From the NCBI RefSeq assembly GCF_014202115.1, contig NZ_JACHFW010000008.1, forward strand, positions 90,123 through 154,122: a DNA stretch of 64,000 nt, read 5' to 3'. Position numbers and translations under genes: made by a program. This DNA comes from Catenibacillus scindens (GTDB lineage: Bacteria > Bacillota > Clostridia > Lachnospirales > Lachnospiraceae). Within the stretch, counting starts at the first letter, position 1. Every line of letters begins with the position of its first letter. Under the pieces are notes generated by a model. It had not been told where the DNA came from. It did not search any database and saw only the letters and a list, made by a program, of their open reading frames with translations. Positions 62,601-64,000 of the stretch are shown here, one piece after another.

Positions 62601-62770
62601 GCAGAAGACCCCTTTGCCAAAGACGTTTTTCCTTTGCCGGATGTACGTCCCTTTGCCGGACTCTTGCTTTTACCTGTTGTATTTTTTCCTGATGTACGTG
62701 CCGGTGACGTCTTTTTCGCCGGCGTCCTGCGGTTGCCTGAGCGGGCAGTTTCTGTCTGCCTTGCAGCCAT
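59669..62770 (-). CDS. ftsK: DNA translocase FtsK/SpoIIIE
   Basis: 1033 residues from [16 protein letters not shown] 62770 follows AAAGGAGG by 8 nt. A basic Lys/Ala/Ser-rich N-terminus (about 1-70) precedes four to five membrane helices (about 75-245), a long acidic linker (about 280-540), and the RecA-like motor. Walker A is [12 protein letters not shown] and Walker B region [11 protein letters not shown]; the C-terminal gamma winged helix is [17 protein letters not shown]. It pumps DNA at the septum or into the forespore. The basic N-terminal tail is unusually long. A hairpin precedes the gene. Confidence 0.96.
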   Translation of the reverse strand: MAARQTETARSGNRRTPAKKTSPARTSGKNTTGKSKSPAKGRTSGKGKTSLAKGSSANKKNTAVDYRRRSGMYDELELIIALAVSILLLLSIYDLCGSAGRHISHFMFGVVGWIAYLVPYMIFFGTAFYISNRHNRVAAVKILSGIVLFVAVAAFAQMITDPGDTYLSVLDFYEDCAVYKNGGGIVGGLVCRLLTPFFGVAGSYLIIIAIFAVALVLFAGKSVFVTLFRKISQGLSSAAASYRRRQALLAQAREERRQEEEQARLERMADAASDQEEPEDYEDFDEDYEDEEDTKKASEGKIRIFRSRKKKNHEEMIQPEGDYGEKIAPISFDIKGDSHAGEPADTSLKKKADSKDFASEKELDFPDLTITRMEDITSAKESGGDLEKNFDFTPDPVYLEPDELVQGDGVKNDGKKSRKDSMIEIPDFMVKPTSALTDPFGTTLPLPDLSKAGLLSEETASGMDEAVDIDLPWEETKKNSKENVGNGDRGSDEIRQRTVEEKYTNLGEYVPGQADLSPTETVKMAASRSPKADNAPEPVTDDQIMPQVKEYVFPPMDLLKRGKPLSGAADSDKYLKDTARKLQETLDSFGVKVHVTNVSCGPSVTRYELSPEQGVKVSRILSLTDDIKLNLAVADIRIEAPIPGKAAVGIEVPNKETSTVMLRDLLESQEFKTSKSLIAFAVGRDIGGQVIIADIAKMPHLLIAGATGSGKSVCINTLIMSIIYKAKPEDVRMIMIDPKVVELSVYNGIPHLLIPVVTDPKKAAGALNWAVAEMEKRYAKFAQLNVRDMKSYNAKIEATGESEDHKRLPQIVIIVDELADLMMVASNEVEDAICRLAQLARAAGIHLVIATQRPSVNVITGLIKANIPSRIAFSVSSGVDSRTIIDMNGAEKLLGKGDMLFYPTGYQKPVRVQGSFVSDEEVNAVVDFLTKDQEQPQYSEAIVNSISSGAAVSAKGSAPERDIYFVEAGRMIIEKDKASIGMLQRVYRIGFNRAARIMDQLCEAGVVGPEEGTKPRKVLMSPEEFEKYVEEYV

Positions 62771-62794
62771 GGGATCATCCTCCTTTAAAATCAA

Positions 62795-62835
62795 TTGCGA
62801 AACGTCCTCAGCACACTTCTTCAAACGTTTCGCAA
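62795..62835 (-). promoter_or_regulatory. Hairpin in the ftsK leader
   Basis: TTGCGAAACG (62795-62804) and CGTTTCGCAA (62826-62835) form a perfect 10-bp inverted repeat 21 nt apart, just upstream of the ribosome site. Confidence 0.5.
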
Positions 62836-62867
62836 CATTAATTTCCCTTATATCTATCTTATGTTGG

Positions 62868-62899
62868 ATAACTGTTCAGCCATCAGGGATGGGCGGGCC
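62868..62899. repeat. Dispersed repeat, family A, copy
   Basis: ATAACTGTTCAGCCATCAGG then GATGGGCGGGCC, the best match to the family A core consensus; between uppP and ftsK. Confidence 0.7.
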
Positions 62900-62937
62900 A
62901 AACGGTTAAAATCACATTTTACTTTAAGCCTCCGCCG

Positions 62938-63816
62938 CTACCGGATAAAGAAATAGCAGCAAATAGAGATCACGCCGATCACCGCGCAATAGTAGGCAAA
63001 ATATTCATATTTTGCACGTTTTACCACATTGATCATAATTTTTATGCAGACAAAGCCTACAACTCCAGCAACGATCATTCCAATAAAATAATTTAAGATC
63101 AATCCCCCATTGACCGCATCGCTGCCGATATGGCGGAGTTCTAAAATATTGGCCCCAAGAATTGCCGGGATGGACGCGAGAAATGAATATTTTACCGCGA
63201 AAGATCTGTCCAGGCCAAGGAAAAGGCAGGCTGATATCGTGGCTCCTGAACGGGAAATTCCCGGCAGAGTAGCCACGCCCTGGGCCAGTCCGATAAGCCC
63301 CGCGTCTTTGTAGGTGGTCGCTTTAGCTTTTTTCCTGCCGTTTGGGCGCCCATCCACAAACAGAAGAAGGATTGCTGTAATGAGCAGACAAATCCCCGGA
63401 ACAATAAGTGTGTTGGAAGCCATCTCAATCCATGAACTGAACACAATGCCAATGATCCCTGTCGGAATGGTCGTCACAATGACAAGAGCTGCAAACTTCC
63501 GGTAGGCGTTGGTAATCAGGCGGCGGTATTTATGATCTTGCTTATTTATTTTATTCATAATGAAAGTCCGGATATTCATACATACGTCTATGATCAGACC
63601 AATACCATGGATCACCAGATTTTTAAAATCCTTCCAGAACACAATGCAGACGGCCACCAGTGTTCCGAGATGAAGAAGCACTTCAAATAAAACGCCGGTA
63701 TCTGTCTCGATGCCGAAGAGCTGCTGAAAAATAGCCAGATGACCGGAGCTGCTCACCGGAAGAAACTCAGTAAGTCCCTGGATCAATCCCATAAATATTG
63801 CCTGTAATATATTCAT
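62938..63816 (-). CDS. uppP: Undecaprenyl-diphosphatase UppP (BacA)
   Basis: 292 residues with about eight membrane segments. Signature motifs GLTEFLPVSSSGHLAIF (about 15-31) and the catalytic PGISRSGATISACLFLGL (about 182-199). Recycles undecaprenyl diphosphate for cell-wall synthesis; confers some bacitracin tolerance. It is longer than most by a charged loop (NKINKQDHKYRRL, about 88-105). Start after TAGGAG; near-consensus promoter upstream. Single gene before ftsK. Confidence 0.95.
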   Translation of the reverse strand: MNILQAIFMGLIQGLTEFLPVSSSGHLAIFQQLFGIETDTGVLFEVLLHLGTLVAVCIVFWKDFKNLVIHGIGLIIDVCMNIRTFIMNKINKQDHKYRRLITNAYRKFAALVIVTTIPTGIIGIVFSSWIEMASNTLIVPGICLLITAILLLFVDGRPNGRKKAKATTYKDAGLIGLAQGVATLPGISRSGATISACLFLGLDRSFAVKYSFLASIPAILGANILELRHIGSDAVNGGLILNYFIGMIVAGVVGFVCIKIMINVVKRAKYEYFAYYCAVIGVISICCYFFIR

Positions 63817-63905
63817 AACTCCTACCTTCCCGCTGTCATGGAACCGACAGCTTTATCCTCTCGTGTTTTAATGTGGCAGTCATTTTTTCATACAAACTTT
63901 TTCTT

Positions 63906-63934
63906 ATCTTACTACATTTTCATACATTTGTCAA
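63906..63934 (-). promoter_or_regulatory. Sigma-A-type promoter of uppP
   Basis: Minus strand TTGACA, 17-nt spacer, TAAGAT; 90 nt upstream of the start. The remaining DNA to 64000 holds only a short GGACTATC/GATAGTCC hairpin (63944-63966). Confidence 0.7.
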
Positions 63935-64000
63935 AAACTGATTGGACTATCATCAAAGGATAGTCCCTCTGCTACTTTGCATGTGTCGATCATGCTGTGA

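Noticed and set aside
1..64000. tRNA, rRNA, CRISPR array, IS transposase or prophage genes
   Set aside because: None recognised by reading; no regular spacer-repeat arrays, and all repeats found are few-copy palindromes.

Overview
The window looks like chromosomal DNA of a gut-type anaerobic Clostridia, most probably Lachnospiraceae; the genus cannot be settled from sequence alone. Evidence: mid-range base composition, strong AAGGAGG-type ribosome binding sites, many TTGaca-N17-TATAAT promoters, a Spo0A-type DNA-binding domain, cortex-lytic-type cell-wall enzymes, strictly anaerobic enzymes (molybdenum hydroxylase, formate-tetrahydrofolate ligase, IspH, ferredoxin-domain aldo/keto reductase) and a thiolase/CoA-transferase cluster. 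No rRNA, tRNA, CRISPR, phage or insertion-sequence gene was recognised.

Layout. 1-5.6 kb: a three-subunit xanthine-dehydrogenase-type molybdenum hydroxylase (the catalytic subunit is cut by the window edge) behind an Mrp/NBP35 Fe-S carrier and an unrecognised 394-residue protein. 5.8-9.2 kb: a zinc amidase, a LysM-GH18 hydrolase, a CFI-box protein and a Nudix hydrolase. 9.3-17.3 kb: a conserved division and repair block on the minus strand: ruvA, ruvB, zapA, U32 peptidase, FtsW and its transpeptidase. 17.6-19.7 kb: a convergent pair, a YprB-like exonuclease and a membrane protein with a repeat tail. 20.1-24.9 kb: one operon of RpiR regulator, HI0933-family flavoprotein, cmk, ispH and ribosomal protein S1. 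25.0-29.0 kb: thiolase, atoD, atoA and a second CoA-transferase. 29.2-32.5 kb: small accessory genes, namely a PhzA/B-like protein, a GT51 transglycosylase, a Spo0A relative lacking most of its receiver domain, and ThuA. 32.6-37.9 kb: a heterodimeric ABC exporter with a MarR regulator and a plausible MarR operator, plus an EamA transporter. 38.0-45.3 kb: aldo/keto reductase, glmS, topB and a PhoR/PhoP-type two-component system preceded by PHO-box-like repeats. 45.7-53.5 kb: beta-CASP hydrolase, LUD protein, thrC, a DUF1461-type membrane protein, a frameshifted HExxH gene and a large lipoprotein. 53.5-63.8 kb: rimO-pgsA-cinA, ftsK-fhs-folD and uppP.

The coding content is mostly housekeeping. 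The least explained material lies between genes: at least four families of dispersed, strongly palindromic intergenic elements recur. The best candidate for something undescribed is family B (about 16.45, 49.60 and 56.85 kb). It is a 100-190 bp element whose complementary ends change together between copies, as expected for a conserved RNA helix. Family A recurs at about eight sites and one copy has perfect 14-bp terminal inverted repeats, like a REP or MITE. Gene-level oddities are the receiver-less Spo0A, the transglycosylase frame that runs through its own terminator, and the frameshifted metalloprotein gene.
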